A stretch of DNA of 64,000 bases from Butyricimonas muris (GCF_046365375.1 NZ_JBKEIT010000012.1:62001-126000), one strand, 5' to 3'. Numbered from the stretch's first letter, positions 34,923 to 44,376 are shown. Notes: a model not told the origin generated them from the sequence alone. Numbers and translations are program-made.

Positions 34923-35966
34923 TCAAATTTCCACCTCATTCCTCTTCCGTTTCCCGAACAACACCGACGCCACCACCGGTGCCCCGACCAATGCCGTCAC
35001 CGAATTCACGGGCAAAGCCCCCTCGAACCCCGGCAAACGGGCTATCAGATTACAAAGCAACGCCAGCGAAGCCCCCACCAGCATCGAGGTCGGCATCAAT
35101 ACCCGGTGGTCTGAAGTCTGGAATATCGCGCGACACAAGTGAGGCACCGCCAACCCCAAAAAGATAATCGGACCGCAATAAGCCGTAACAATCGCCGTCA
35201 ACACCCCGGAGCAAGTAATCACCCACACCCGGGCACGATTGATATTCAATCCCAGATTACGGGCGTACCCGTCCCCCAGCATCAACAGATTCAACGACTT
35301 AATCAACAAAAAAGACAGCGGGATAATCACCGCCATAATCGTCACGAACAACATCATCTGGTTCCCCGAAACCCGGGCGAAACTACCCAATCCCCAAATC
35401 ACGTACGCCTTGATATCCTCCTCCACGCTGAAAAACTTCAGCACCCCGATAACGGCATTCGCGATATACCCTATCATCACCCCGATAATCAAGAGAGTAA
35501 CACTCCCCCGTATCTTCCGGGAAGCGAAAACGATTAATCCCATCACGGACAACGCCCCCACGATAGCCGCGACAGACAGCGCCACCTCCCCGATAAATCC
35601 CAGACGACTCAAGGCCACTCCCCCCAGTTTACCGGACAACAACACCACGAAAGCCACCCCCAGACTCGCCCCCGAACTGATACCCAGCACGGAAGGTCCC
35701 GCCAGCGGATTACGGAAAATAGTCTGCATCTGCAACCCGCTGATAGAAAGTCCTGCACCCGCCACCAACGCCGTCAACGCCTGCGGCAACCGGGACTTCA
35801 AAATTATATTCTGCCAAGCCACCGGTTCCTCCCCGCTACCCGTCAGCACGTTCCAAACCGATGAAAACGGGATAGCCACCGAGCCCAACAACATATTCAA
35901 TAACAAGAACACCACGATAGACACCGTGATAAAAAACATCCATATCGTATTTCTCCCTCGTCCCAT
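34923..35966 (-). CDS. btuC: Cobalamin ABC transporter permease BtuC
   Basis: FecCD-family permease of 347 residues with about ten hydrophobic helices. Family marks: LPQALTALVAGAGLSISGLQMQ near residue 58, NPLAGPSVLGISSGA, and GPIIFLGLAVPHLCR near 265. It starts 6 nt after btuF. The fold is shared by siderophore and heme permeases; the riboswitch upstream is what points to corrinoids. Confidence 0.92.
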   Translation of the reverse strand: MGRGRNTIWMFFITVSIVVFLLLNMLLGSVAIPFSSVWNVLTGSGEEPVAWQNIILKSRLPQALTALVAGAGLSISGLQMQTIFRNPLAGPSVLGISSGASLGVAFVVLLSGKLGGVALSRLGFIGEVALSVAAIVGALSVMGLIVFASRKIRGSVTLLIIGVMIGYIANAVIGVLKFFSVEEDIKAYVIWGLGSFARVSGNQMMLFVTIMAVIIPLSFLLIKSLNLLMLGDGYARNLGLNINRARVWVITCSGVLTAIVTAYCGPIIFLGLAVPHLCRAIFQTSDHRVLMPTSMLVGASLALLCNLIARLPGFEGALPVNSVTALVGAPVVASVLFGKRKRNEVEI

Positions 35967-35972
35967 GCACTC

Positions 35973-37127
35973 TTATTTATTAAGCAAATCGTAATACACC
36001 GGTTCATGGTCGGGCAACACACCCGGGTGAAACACCCGAATCATATCGGCAAGCACCACCTCCGGTTCGGCGGGCATACTCTCGTAAAACGGCTTCTCCC
36101 GCATGTTACAATAAATGACACGTTTATCCTTAAAAGCCTTGAAATCAGCGTAACGCTCGTCTTGCGCCTTCAACGCCGCATAACAATACTCCCCGGCAAA
36201 ACTATTCGCGATTCTCCAGTAGTCGGCACTCTCCGCCTGATTGTACACCGTCTCGAAATCCAACGTCACCCCACCCGAACGGGGGTCGTCTTTCAAGAAA
36301 TAATCCGCCCCCGCGTCATGGAAAAGCTGTGCCAGAAAACTCTTTCCCCCCACGGCATACCACACCCCGCCTCTCAGCTCCCCGCTAAACACCACGGGAC
36401 GACGTTGCACGTCACCGACCATCGCTTTCAACGAATTATACCGGTTCTCCATCCGGTCAAATTCCAATCCCGCCTTATCCTCCATTCCCAGCAACAACCC
36501 CACGAACTTAATCCATTCCGCCTGCCCGAGAGGAGTCATCTCCTTGTACCCGAGATGCGGCACTAGAGGAATCCCGATATCTTTCACGGCATCATACCCC
36601 CCGCGTTTAAAAGGCGAAATCAGCATCAGGTCGGGATTCAGGCTCATGATAATCTCGTTATCAAAATTCCCCTCTATCCCGATACGGCGAGTCTTCCCCT
36701 CGTCCACCCGCTTCTGCATCTCCCCGTTAAAAAGAAAACGGGTACTCGTGATACCCACCACCCGGTCTATCGCGTCCAGTTTGATAAAATTAGACAACTG
36801 CAAAGAAGTCATGCACACCACGCTTCGCACCGGAACCTCCACCACGGGCAACTCTGCCGGGGTTTGCACCTTCTTTCCCCGGGGAATCAAAGCGTACTGG
36901 TAACACGTGTGGCTACTCTCCTGCGGGTCTTTGATATTCAACACGGCATACCCGTCCCGGTACTCCAACCAAAACCCTTTAGCGTATTTAATCCGAACCC
37001 GGGGAATCGAATCGCTCCCCGCCTGAACGGTCTGTTTCTCGACCGACTTCTTACTCGTTTTCGACTTGCAGCAACAAAACACTCCGCAAGCACACAAAAT
37101 ACACAATAAACGTACTAATCCATTCAT
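35973..37127 (-). CDS. btuF: Corrinoid ABC transporter substrate-binding lipoprotein BtuF
   Basis: Type III periplasmic binding protein of 384 residues. Starts at 37127 with MNGLVRLLCILCACGVFCCC, a lipoprotein signal with cysteines at the lipobox; GGAGG lies upstream. An ATG 20 codons further up (37187) falls inside the riboswitch and is rejected. Binding-domain motifs: VPVRSVVCMTSLQLSNFIKL, DRVVGIT and PDLMLISPFKRGG. Delivers substrate to BtuCD. Confidence 0.9.
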   Translation of the reverse strand: MNGLVRLLCILCACGVFCCCKSKTSKKSVEKQTVQAGSDSIPRVRIKYAKGFWLEYRDGYAVLNIKDPQESSHTCYQYALIPRGKKVQTPAELPVVEVPVRSVVCMTSLQLSNFIKLDAIDRVVGITSTRFLFNGEMQKRVDEGKTRRIGIEGNFDNEIIMSLNPDLMLISPFKRGGYDAVKDIGIPLVPHLGYKEMTPLGQAEWIKFVGLLLGMEDKAGLEFDRMENRYNSLKAMVGDVQRRPVVFSGELRGGVWYAVGGKSFLAQLFHDAGADYFLKDDPRSGGVTLDFETVYNQAESADYWRIANSFAGEYCYAALKAQDERYADFKAFKDKRVIYCNMREKPFYESMPAEPEVVLADMIRVFHPGVLPDHEPVYYDLLNK

Positions 37128-37161
37128 CTCTTTTCCTCCGAAAGTATTAATCATTCGTGTC

Positions 37162-37330
37162 ATCTGGCAGGTTTTCTGGCTTGTCATCTTTTCTCCTTCC
37201 CGGATTCCAATCCAGTGGTTTTATCGAAAAGATCTGCCCACCTTCGAGGCAGGAAACGACTTTACAGCTGCGGGGACAGCCCCGGAATTTCACCGGATTC
37301 CCTTTTCTTCCAACACGGAAGCACCAAGAC
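37162..37330 (-). ncRNA. Cobalamin riboswitch upstream of btuFCD
   Basis: Minus strand shows GGTGC, GGGAATCCGGTGAAATTCCG, GCTGTCCCCGCAGCTGTAA and the terminal AGCCAGAAAACCTGCCAG, in AdoCbl-riboswitch order. It ends about 35 nt before the btuF ATG, close enough for control of ribosome access. Confidence 0.95.
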
Positions 37331-37400
37331 GCCTGCAAATATATAAATATTATTTTGAGCGTATCCGTTTTTTAACGACTTTTGCACCCGGAATCAGTTC

Positions 37401-37520
37401 AAAAGGTCCATAAAGTCCATAAGGTCCATAAAGTCGTAAAGTCCCAAACACCAGAAACATCACGACAACTTCGAGAACTGACCTTATGGACCTTATAGAC
37501 TTTACGGACTTTATAGACTT
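37401..37520. repeat. Palindromic element B, copy 2
   Basis: Left arm 37401-37444 has repeated AAGGTCCATA/AAAGTCCATA units, right arm 37481-37520 the inverted ACCTTATGGACC/CTTTATAGACTT units. The right arm reaches to 9 nt before the cbiL ATG, replacing any Shine-Dalgarno site. Confidence 0.75.
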
Positions 37521-37528
37521 AATAGACT

Positions 37529-38245
37529 ATGAAAGTAATCAGCATCTCCCTCGGTCCGGGCGATCCGGAGTTAATAACGGTCAAGGCATTAAAAGCCTTG
37601 CAGGAAGTTGACGTAATCTATTGCCCCGGCACGAAAAGCAAAGAAGGGACTTTCAAATCGTACTCTCAGGACATCATCCTGTCCCTACCCGTCGAGGCTA
37701 GTAAAATCCGAGTCTTCCACGTCCCGATGTCCAAAGACCGCACGTTTGCCAATCGGGCTTACGATGAACTCTGCCTCGAAATCGCAGCACGGGTTGCCGA
37801 GGGGAAAACGGTTGCCGTCACTGCCGAAGGCGATTCCGGCTTCTACTCTTCCGGCAACTACATGTTCGAAAAACTCGCCTCCATGCATATCCCCACCTCC
37901 GTCATTGCCGGAGTACCCGCATTCATCGCCGCGGGAGCAGTATCGGGACTTCATATCGTGAAACAGGAAGAAAAACTCGTCGTCCTGCCGGGCAAAACAA
38001 CGCCGGAAGAACTTCACGAACTCACCACCACGAACCACGTTATCGTCATCATGAAATTATCGCAATGCACCGATACCGTCCACGAATTCATCCGTCAACA
38101 CCCGGATGCCGAATACCACTATTACCAAAACGTGGGTACCGCGAACGAACAACATGAAACCGACCGGAACGCCCTCGTGGAAATCGAATTCCCTTACTTT
38201 TCCCTAATGATTATACGACCTGCCAAAAGAATCTCTGTCGGCTAA
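37529..38245 (+). CDS. cbiL: Cobalt-precorrin-2 C20-methyltransferase CbiL
   Basis: SAM-dependent tetrapyrrole methylase of 238 residues acting directly after cobalt insertion. Motifs: ISLGPGDPELITVKAL at the N-terminus, IYCPGTKSKEG, VTAEGDSGFYSSGNYMFE and AGVPAFIAAGAVSG. Closest to CbiL/CobI by the YCP and the S-rich motif. It is the only ring methylase outside the cbi operon, lying beyond the btu genes in a separate unit. Confidence 0.92.
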   Translation: MKVISISLGPGDPELITVKALKALQEVDVIYCPGTKSKEGTFKSYSQDIILSLPVEASKIRVFHVPMSKDRTFANRAYDELCLEIAARVAEGKTVAVTAEGDSGFYSSGNYMFEKLASMHIPTSVIAGVPAFIAAGAVSGLHIVKQEEKLVVLPGKTTPEELHELTTTNHVIVIMKLSQCTDTVHEFIRQHPDAEYHYYQNVGTANEQHETDRNALVEIEFPYFSLMIIRPAKRISVG

Positions 38246-38333
38246 CCCAACAATTGGCACAAATATTGCGTACAAGGAAATCACGAGATGAATGATTGTT
38301 TAATCTATGCTAATTTAACTTTATCAATCTGAA

Positions 38334-39479
38334 ATGATTCGACATACACTATATATCGCGTTATTATGCGTCCTGTCGCTTTCCGCCACCGGGCAAGACA
38401 CGGTCACCGTTGACACCACACCCGTGAAGACCGGATTCTTCCATCGGTTCTACCGTTATTTCGCGGACGCCAACAAAGAGAAAGCCGAAAAGCGATTCGA
38501 CTTCTCTATTATCGGGGGACCGCATTTTTCGAGCGACACCAAACTGGGGCTCGGACTCGTGGCATCCGGGCTGTACCGTATCGACCGGCACGACAAAACC
38601 ATATCCCCCTCCAACGTCGCCATCTACGGGGACATCACCACCACGGGTTTCTACCTGCTGGGAATCCGGAACAATAGCATCTTCCCGCGTGACCGTTTCC
38701 GGCTCAACGCCAACATGTACTTTTTCTCCTTCCCCAGCGAATTCTGGGGCATCGGTTATGAAGCCGGCAGACATGAAGACCGCAACACCGAATATAAACG
38801 ACTGGAACAACAAGTCAAACTAGAACTCCTGTGGCGTCTGGCACCCAACCTCTACGTGGGTCCCAACCTCATGTTCCGCAACGTGAACGCGAAAGATTTC
38901 GACGACATCAGCTTCCTCAACGGGGCACCCAAGAACGTCACCACCTTCGGGCCCGGAATCATCATCTCGTATGACTCGAGAGATTTTATCCCGAACCCTT
39001 ACAAGGGAATCTACGTACAACTGGAGCAACAGTTCTTTCCCGGCTTCCTCGGTAACGATCAGGATTTCAAGCGTACCAGCTTCGACTTCCGGTATTATCA
39101 CAAAGCGTGGAAAGGAGCTATCGTTGCCACGCAATTACAAGGAATATTCAACTACGGGGACACCCCGTGGAGTATGGTTGCCCTGATGGGCGGTTCGTAC
39201 AGCATGAGAGGTTACTACGAGGGACGCTACCGGGACAATGACCTGATACAGGCGCAAGTAGAACTCCGTCAAAAAATATATAACCGCCACGGCATAACCG
39301 CGTGGGCAGGTGCCGGAAACGTGTTTCCGGACATGGACAAGTTTAAATGGAGCCACACCCTGCCCACTTATGGCATCGGCTACCGTTGGGAATTTAAAAA
39401 CAGAATTAACGTAAGATTGGATTATGGTATCGGCAAAGGCGTCAAAGCATTCTACTTCAATATTAACGAGGCTTTCTAA
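38334..39479 (+). CDS. BamA/TamA-family outer-membrane barrel protein without POTRA domains
   Basis: Protein of 381 residues with a signal peptide (cleavage near ATG-Q, residue 21) and a 16-strand-type barrel of the surface antigen D15 family: GPGIIISYDSRDFIPNPYKG and the C-terminal DYGIGKGVKAFYFNINEAF. No POTRA repeats fit in the first 60 residues, so this is a short barrel-only member, not the essential BamA. Function unknown; it runs directly into the phosphoethanolamine transferase gene. Confidence 0.85.
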   Translation: MIRHTLYIALLCVLSLSATGQDTVTVDTTPVKTGFFHRFYRYFADANKEKAEKRFDFSIIGGPHFSSDTKLGLGLVASGLYRIDRHDKTISPSNVAIYGDITTTGFYLLGIRNNSIFPRDRFRLNANMYFFSFPSEFWGIGYEAGRHEDRNTEYKRLEQQVKLELLWRLAPNLYVGPNLMFRNVNAKDFDDISFLNGAPKNVTTFGPGIIISYDSRDFIPNPYKGIYVQLEQQFFPGFLGNDQDFKRTSFDFRYYHKAWKGAIVATQLQGIFNYGDTPWSMVALMGGSYSMRGYYEGRYRDNDLIQAQVELRQKIYNRHGITAWAGAGNVFPDMDKFKWSHTLPTYGIGYRWEFKNRINVRLDYGIGKGVKAFYFNINEAF

Positions 39480-41199
39480 AGGACTTGTCAACTTCGTGAA
39501 AAAGAGCAAAACCCTGTTCTGGCTCTTCATCGTGTTGAACCTTGTCCCCAACTTCTGCCTGATATTCACGGAACCTCTCTCCGCGATCGGGAAGATCATC
39601 CTGATCCTTGTTCCCTTGAGCATCTACATGATCGTCTTCTCGCTCTTCAAACGGGCGGGACTCATGCAACTCATACTCATCCCCGTGCTTATCCTGCACG
39701 CGTTCCAACTCGTGCTATTCTACCTCTTCGGGGAATCCGTCATTGCCGTGGACATGTTCCTGAACCTGCCCACCACGAACGCATCCGAGGCGGGCGAACT
39801 GCTGGGCAACATCTGGCCCTCCATCATCATCGTGTGCGTCCTCTACATCCCGGTCATCGTGCTGGCCTCCATCGCGGTTCATCACAAGGTAGTCCGCCCT
39901 GCCGCTTTCCGCCGGAAAATGCTCACGTGGGGACTCGTGCTACTCATCATCGGCTCTGGTCTTACCGCTTACGAGAAAAGACGGGACAACACCTACGAGG
40001 TAAAAACAGACCTCTACCCGGCGAACGTGATGTACAACTTCTACTTTGCCTGCAAGAAATGGAACCGCAGCATGGATTACCCCGTCACCTCCAAGGACTT
40101 CACGTTCCACGCCACACGGGATACCGCCCATGAACGCCGGGAAATATACGTCCTCGTCATCGGGGAAGCCGGACGTGCCGAGAATTGGAGCTTATGGGGC
40201 TATGAACGGGAAACCAACCCGAAGTTGAAAAACGAGGCTAACCTCGTCTTGTACAAAGACGCCATCACGCAATCGAACACCACGCACAAAAGCGTGCCTC
40301 TCATCCTGTCTGCCGCCGACGCCTGTCATTACGAGCGCCTGTACACCCAAAAAAGTGTAGTGACCGCATTCAAGGAAGCCGGATTCAAGACCGTGTTCCT
40401 TTCCAACCAAGTACCGAACCGCTCGTTTACCGACTATTTCGGCGAGGAAGCTGATTATTACAAAAACATCCGCCCCACCGAGGACGGCGGTTTAATCACG
40501 ATCAACAATTACGACGAAGCCATGTTACCTTTCATGCAGCATTATATCGACTCGCTGGCAAACGCCAACCTCCTCATCGTGTTCCACACTTACGGTTCAC
40601 ACTTCAATTACAAGGAACGCTACCCGGAAGAGTTCGCTCACTTTACCCCGGCTGACGCCACCGAAATCGAATACAAAAACAAGGCACAACTCGTCAACGC
40701 CTACGATAACAGTATCATTTACACGGATCATTTCCTGCACAACGTGATCGAGATATTACGCGCCTCCGGCAGCGACGCCACCATGATTTACTCCCCCGAC
40801 CACGGGGAAGACCTGCTCGACGACAGCCGGAAACGCTTCCTGCACGCCTCGCCGATCCCAACCTATTATCAGCTACATATCCCGTTCATGATCTGGTTCT
40901 CGGACAATTACATCGAGGCACGTCCCAATTTCTATCAAGTGGCACGCTACAACAGCAACGCACCCGTTGCCACGAACCATATTTTCCATACCCTGCTGAA
41001 CCTTGCCGAGATCAACACCTCGCACTTCGAGCCGGAATTTTCGCTAATCAACCCGGTTTTCAAACGACAACCGCGTATGTACCTCGGTGATCACGACAAC
41101 CCGATCAATTACTACGAAGTCGGTTTGAAAAAACAAGACAAAGAGATGGTGCAACGGCGAGGCATGGATCACACGGTAAACACTTCCTGCAAAAACTAG
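39424..41199 (+). CDS. Phosphoethanolamine transferase (EptA-like sulfatase-fold enzyme)
   Basis: Inner-membrane enzyme of up to 591 residues. About five N-terminal helices to residue 185, then a periplasmic alkaline-phosphatase-fold domain: GEAGRAENWSLWGYERETNP, the nucleophile threonine in ITQSNTTHKSVPLILS, HTYGSHFNYKERYP and YSPDHGEDLLDD with metal-binding DH. It moves phosphoethanolamine to lipid A or another envelope acceptor. The first ATG (39424) lies inside the preceding gene; a GTG at 39496 behind AAAGGA is an alternative start and gives a more usual N-terminus. Confidence 0.88.
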   Translation: MVSAKASKHSTSILTRLSKGLVNFVKKSKTLFWLFIVLNLVPNFCLIFTEPLSAIGKIILILVPLSIYMIVFSLFKRAGLMQLILIPVLILHAFQLVLFYLFGESVIAVDMFLNLPTTNASEAGELLGNIWPSIIIVCVLYIPVIVLASIAVHHKVVRPAAFRRKMLTWGLVLLIIGSGLTAYEKRRDNTYEVKTDLYPANVMYNFYFACKKWNRSMDYPVTSKDFTFHATRDTAHERREIYVLVIGEAGRAENWSLWGYERETNPKLKNEANLVLYKDAITQSNTTHKSVPLILSAADACHYERLYTQKSVVTAFKEAGFKTVFLSNQVPNRSFTDYFGEEADYYKNIRPTEDGGLITINNYDEAMLPFMQHYIDSLANANLLIVFHTYGSHFNYKERYPEEFAHFTPADATEIEYKNKAQLVNAYDNSIIYTDHFLHNVIEILRASGSDATMIYSPDHGEDLLDDSRKRFLHASPIPTYYQLHIPFMIWFSDNYIEARPNFYQVARYNSNAPVATNHIFHTLLNLAEINTSHFEPEFSLINPVFKRQPRMYLGDHDNPINYYEVGLKKQDKEMVQRRGMDHTVNTSCKN

Positions 41200-41609
41200 G
41201 GATATACTCCTGTAAACCAACTGTTACATAACCCCGGCAGGTGACTTTCGGGTGAGTATTGGGCGGGTGTTAGGCGACATCGCCTACTCATCGCCCACGG
41301 TTTGCCCACTCTTCGCCCACGATTTAGTAAACAATAGGCTTTTTTAACACCAACGACATGCCTGTCCTCGCGATGATTCACCGGACAATAAATTCGCACG
41401 TGCCACAGATTGAGATTAAAGAAGGGGCATTCAAGGGTATGTCAACCGTTCTGTTACAATTTTAACACGGGGACACAATATTGAAAAAATACTTCGTTCC
41501 TATTGCCTAAGCAATGCTTATTCACTATTTTTGACCCGGTAATAAAACAACTAACTTATATACAAGAAATGCCGTAACAGGCTTTCAAACAATTAAAAAT
41601 CCATTCGAA
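41200..41609. other. Non-coding gap before asd with imperfect palindrome and promoter
   Basis: No gene is seen. At 41249-41321 GC-rich units (GGGTGAGTA, GGGCGGGTG against CGCCCACG, TGCCCACTC) face each other around TAGGCGA-CA-TCGCCTA. The asd promoter is at 41502-41533. Confidence 0.55.
41502..41533 (+). promoter_or_regulatory. Promoter of asd
   Basis: ATTG (41502-41505), 20 nt, TATTTTTG (41526-41533); leader of about 70 nt to the ATG. Confidence 0.6.
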
Positions 41610-42602
41610 ATGAAAGTAGCAGTAGTAGGCGCAACAGGTCTTGTAGGAAGAAAAATGTTGCAGGTTTTGGAAGAAAGGAATTTTCCGGTAACAGAACTGA
41701 TACCGGTCGCCAGCGAGCGTTCCGTGGGTAAAGAAATCACCTTCAAGGGAAAAAACTATAAAGTCATGGGAATGCAGGACGCTATCGACATGAAACCCCA
41801 AATCGCTATTTTCTCCGCCGGGGGGGACACCTCCCTCGAATGGGCTCCCAAGTTTGCCGCCGCGGAAATAACCGTGGTCGACAATTCCTCCGCGTGGAGA
41901 ATGGACCCCACGAAAAAACTCGTGATACCGGAGATTAACGCCGACACGCTGACCCGGGAAGATAAAATCATAGCCAATCCCAATTGCTCGACGATACAGA
42001 TGCTGGTCGCCTTGGCTCCCCTGCACAAGAAATACGGAATCAAACGCGTGGTGGTATCCACCTACCAATCCGTCACCGGAAGCGGTCTGAAAGGCATCAA
42101 CCAGCTAGAAGGCGAACGGGAAGGCAAAGAAGTAAAGAAAGCCTACGCACACCCTATCGACCGCAACTGCCTCCCGCACTGTGACTCATTCACCGAGAAC
42201 GGGTACACGAAGGAAGAGATGAAACTCGTGAACGAAACGTGCAAAATATTGAACGACGACACGATTAAAGTAACCGCCACAGCCGTGCGGGTTCCCGTCG
42301 TGGGCGGACACTCCGAGAGCATCAACCTCGAATTCGAGAAAGACTATGACTTGGACGAGGTTCGCACCCTGTTGGCTCAATCCCCCGGCATCGTCGTGCA
42401 AGACGAGCCCATGCAAAATCTCTACCCCATGGCAATCACCGCCAACGAGCGGGACGAGGTCTTCGTGGGACGCCTCCGCCGGGATTTCTCCCAGCCGAAC
42501 AGCCTCAACCTGTGGGTCGTGTCCGACAACCTCCGCAAGGGTGCCGCCACGAATGCCGTGCAGATAGCGGAATACCTGTACAAGCACCGGCTGTACAGTT
42601 AA
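41610..42602 (+). CDS. asd: Aspartate-semialdehyde dehydrogenase
   Basis: Cytoplasmic NADPH enzyme of 330 residues that reduces aspartyl phosphate to the semialdehyde in lysine/threonine/methionine and diaminopimelate synthesis. N-terminal VAVVGATGLVGRKMLQVL nucleotide-binding motif, active-site cysteine in IANPNCSTIQMLVAL near residue 130 and histidine in RVPVVGGHSESI. Length is typical. Monocistronic by context. Confidence 0.96.
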   Translation: MKVAVVGATGLVGRKMLQVLEERNFPVTELIPVASERSVGKEITFKGKNYKVMGMQDAIDMKPQIAIFSAGGDTSLEWAPKFAAAEITVVDNSSAWRMDPTKKLVIPEINADTLTREDKIIANPNCSTIQMLVALAPLHKKYGIKRVVVSTYQSVTGSGLKGINQLEGEREGKEVKKAYAHPIDRNCLPHCDSFTENGYTKEEMKLVNETCKILNDDTIKVTATAVRVPVVGGHSESINLEFEKDYDLDEVRTLLAQSPGIVVQDEPMQNLYPMAITANERDEVFVGRLRRDFSQPNSLNLWVVSDNLRKGAATNAVQIAEYLYKHRLYS

Positions 42603-42620
42603 AAACGAGAGAGATGGTAA

Positions 42621-42880
42621 TTTTAGATTGAAAAATTGCCGATTCCGTGATGAATGAAGCCGGGGTGGTATTCCAGCTCTCCCTCTGTTTATAGAGGGAG
42701 TACGGCGAAGCCGGGAGGGAGTTCGTTGAAGTACACGTGATGTCTGTATCTTTTCTTGGGAAAAGTGAGGATTTCAACAAACTCCTCCGTCGGCTGCGCC
42801 GCCACCTCCCCTATAAACAGAGGAGGAATTGAGTTACTCACCCCAGCTTCATTCATCACTAAATCCTTCAATCTAAAATC
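42621..42880. repeat. Imperfect 260-bp palindrome, MITE-like
   Basis: Left arm 42621-42731 and right arm 42773-42880 are inverted copies over about 110 bp (ATTTTAGATTGAA at both ends, GTGATGAATGAAG, CTCTGTTTATAG, GGAG near the centre), with a 41-nt unique loop. Fills most of the 394-nt gap between asd and the next gene. Outside it only TCTAAAA heptamers (42876-42902) are seen. Short frames read through it but look like repeat-derived noise. Confidence 0.8.
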
Positions 42881-42996
42881 TAAAATCATTAAATCTAAAA
42901 TTAATCCCCCTCTCCTGTCACCCGTCCCCTCTTGTTCCGGATTTATTATTGTATTCAATATTGAAACAATTAGAAATATAAACTAAAATCCAGAAC

Positions 42997-44376
42997 ATGA
43001 AATGTAAATTAATCCTTCTACTACTCGTACTTGCATCCTGCATGCAGAACGTCGCGCAAACCGGAACTAACATCACGCTCACCGCAGATGTACAACAGAT
43101 TCCCGATCAAGGTTTTTCTATCTCGTACATGAGAAGTATCGTGCGAGGGTTTGAATTTGATAAAAACAAGCACGCCGAATGTACCATTGAGGATTTCGAT
43201 TACCTGTACGTGACTATTCATAACGGCTTTAAAGAAGTCAAACTCATGTATCTCGAAAAAGGGGACAATGTAAACCTGACATTCGACGGAGAGAGTATGG
43301 CTAAAAGCCTAATAATCACAGGTATATGCAAACCAATTCAAGATTACCTCGACAACATAAACATTCAATGGACGTCGGACTCAGTCTTCGCCCAAGAGGT
43401 CCCGGAATTTATCAACAGCTTGAAAAATCTCGTTGCCGAGAACCAAAAAGGTCTGGACAAACATTTCAATGAAATCAACAAGGTGAACAAAAACTTTATC
43501 AAGAGAGAGAAAGCCCGTATCAAATACATGATGGGACTATCCATTCTCGATTACGCACGAGCCCACCCAAGTATGGCAAAACTCCGGGATTACAAACCGG
43601 GGCAGGATTACTATGACGCGATACTCGCGTGGATGGACGAAGATCCCGACTTCCTCGACATCCATGAATACCGTACAGTAGTGACAGAAGGTATTGCCTT
43701 TGTACTCAGCAATCAAGGACCAATCAGAAGTCCTTACGAGAAAGTAATGCAACAAGTAGAATACATCCAGAAGCATTTCAAAAATGAACAAGTAAAACAA
43801 GGTTTGATCAATTTCTTGGTTTGCAGCCACGTGAAAGCGGTAGGAATCACGCATACAAAAGAACTCATCGACTTTTATAATCAACATGTCACTGATAAAG
43901 ATTTGGTCGCCCAGTTCCAAAAAATTTATGACAGCTGGACAAATGTCGCTCCGGGCAAAGACGCACCCGATTTCCAAGCCATGGACACCACGGGCAAAAA
44001 ATATTCCCTAAAAGATTTCCGAGGTGAATATGTCTGTCTTTACTTGTGGCCTACGTTCCAACCGAGTATTACCGAATTCGGCTTCCTGCAAAAATTACGC
44101 CCGCTATTGGAAGAAAGAAAAGTTCATCTTGTCAGTTTATCTATTGACCAGACTCCCGATTCATGGAGAGAAGCCATCCGGAATAAAGACTTACAAATCG
44201 GGACTCATCTTTTCATGGGCTGGGACAAAAATTTCCTGAAAACCTATCATTACAATTCAAACAATATGTACCAATTTGTTTTGATAGATCCCGAAGGCAA
44301 AATAATAGAAACCCATGCTCCCCGTCCGTCATCGGGTAAAATGGAGGAATTTATCAAGATTTCCACTCGGAATTAA
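42997..44376 (+). CDS. Thioredoxin-like lipoprotein lacking the CxxC motif
   Basis: Exported protein of 459 residues with lipobox LASC (cysteine 15). Residues 25 to about 300 are a helical/beta N-terminal region seen in Bacteroidetes TlpA-like proteins; 310-459 is a thioredoxin fold (GKDAPDFQAMDTTGKKYSLKDF, VHLVSLSIDQTPDSW, FVLIDPEGKI). Where WCxxC is expected the sequence is W351-P-T-F-Q355-P, so both redox cysteines are gone. It is therefore probably not an oxidoreductase but a structural or binding version. A terminator separates it from the sigma factor gene. Confidence 0.85.
   Translation: MKCKLILLLLVLASCMQNVAQTGTNITLTADVQQIPDQGFSISYMRSIVRGFEFDKNKHAECTIEDFDYLYVTIHNGFKEVKLMYLEKGDNVNLTFDGESMAKSLIITGICKPIQDYLDNINIQWTSDSVFAQEVPEFINSLKNLVAENQKGLDKHFNEINKVNKNFIKREKARIKYMMGLSILDYARAHPSMAKLRDYKPGQDYYDAILAWMDEDPDFLDIHEYRTVVTEGIAFVLSNQGPIRSPYEKVMQQVEYIQKHFKNEQVKQGLINFLVCSHVKAVGITHTKELIDFYNQHVTDKDLVAQFQKIYDSWTNVAPGKDAPDFQAMDTTGKKYSLKDFRGEYVCLYLWPTFQPSITEFGFLQKLRPLLEERKVHLVSLSIDQTPDSWREAIRNKDLQIGTHLFMGWDKNFLKTYHYNSNNMYQFVLIDPEGKIIETHAPRPSSGKMEEFIKISTRN

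Noticed and set aside
37127..37187. Longer BtuF start at 37187
   Set aside because: The ATG lies inside the conserved 3' part of the cobalamin riboswitch; the lipoprotein signal starts at 37127 with a good GGAGG upstream.
42505..42980. Short frames in the asd downstream gap
   Set aside because: They read through the 260-bp palindrome and differ in each arm only by repeat divergence; no protein family is recognised.
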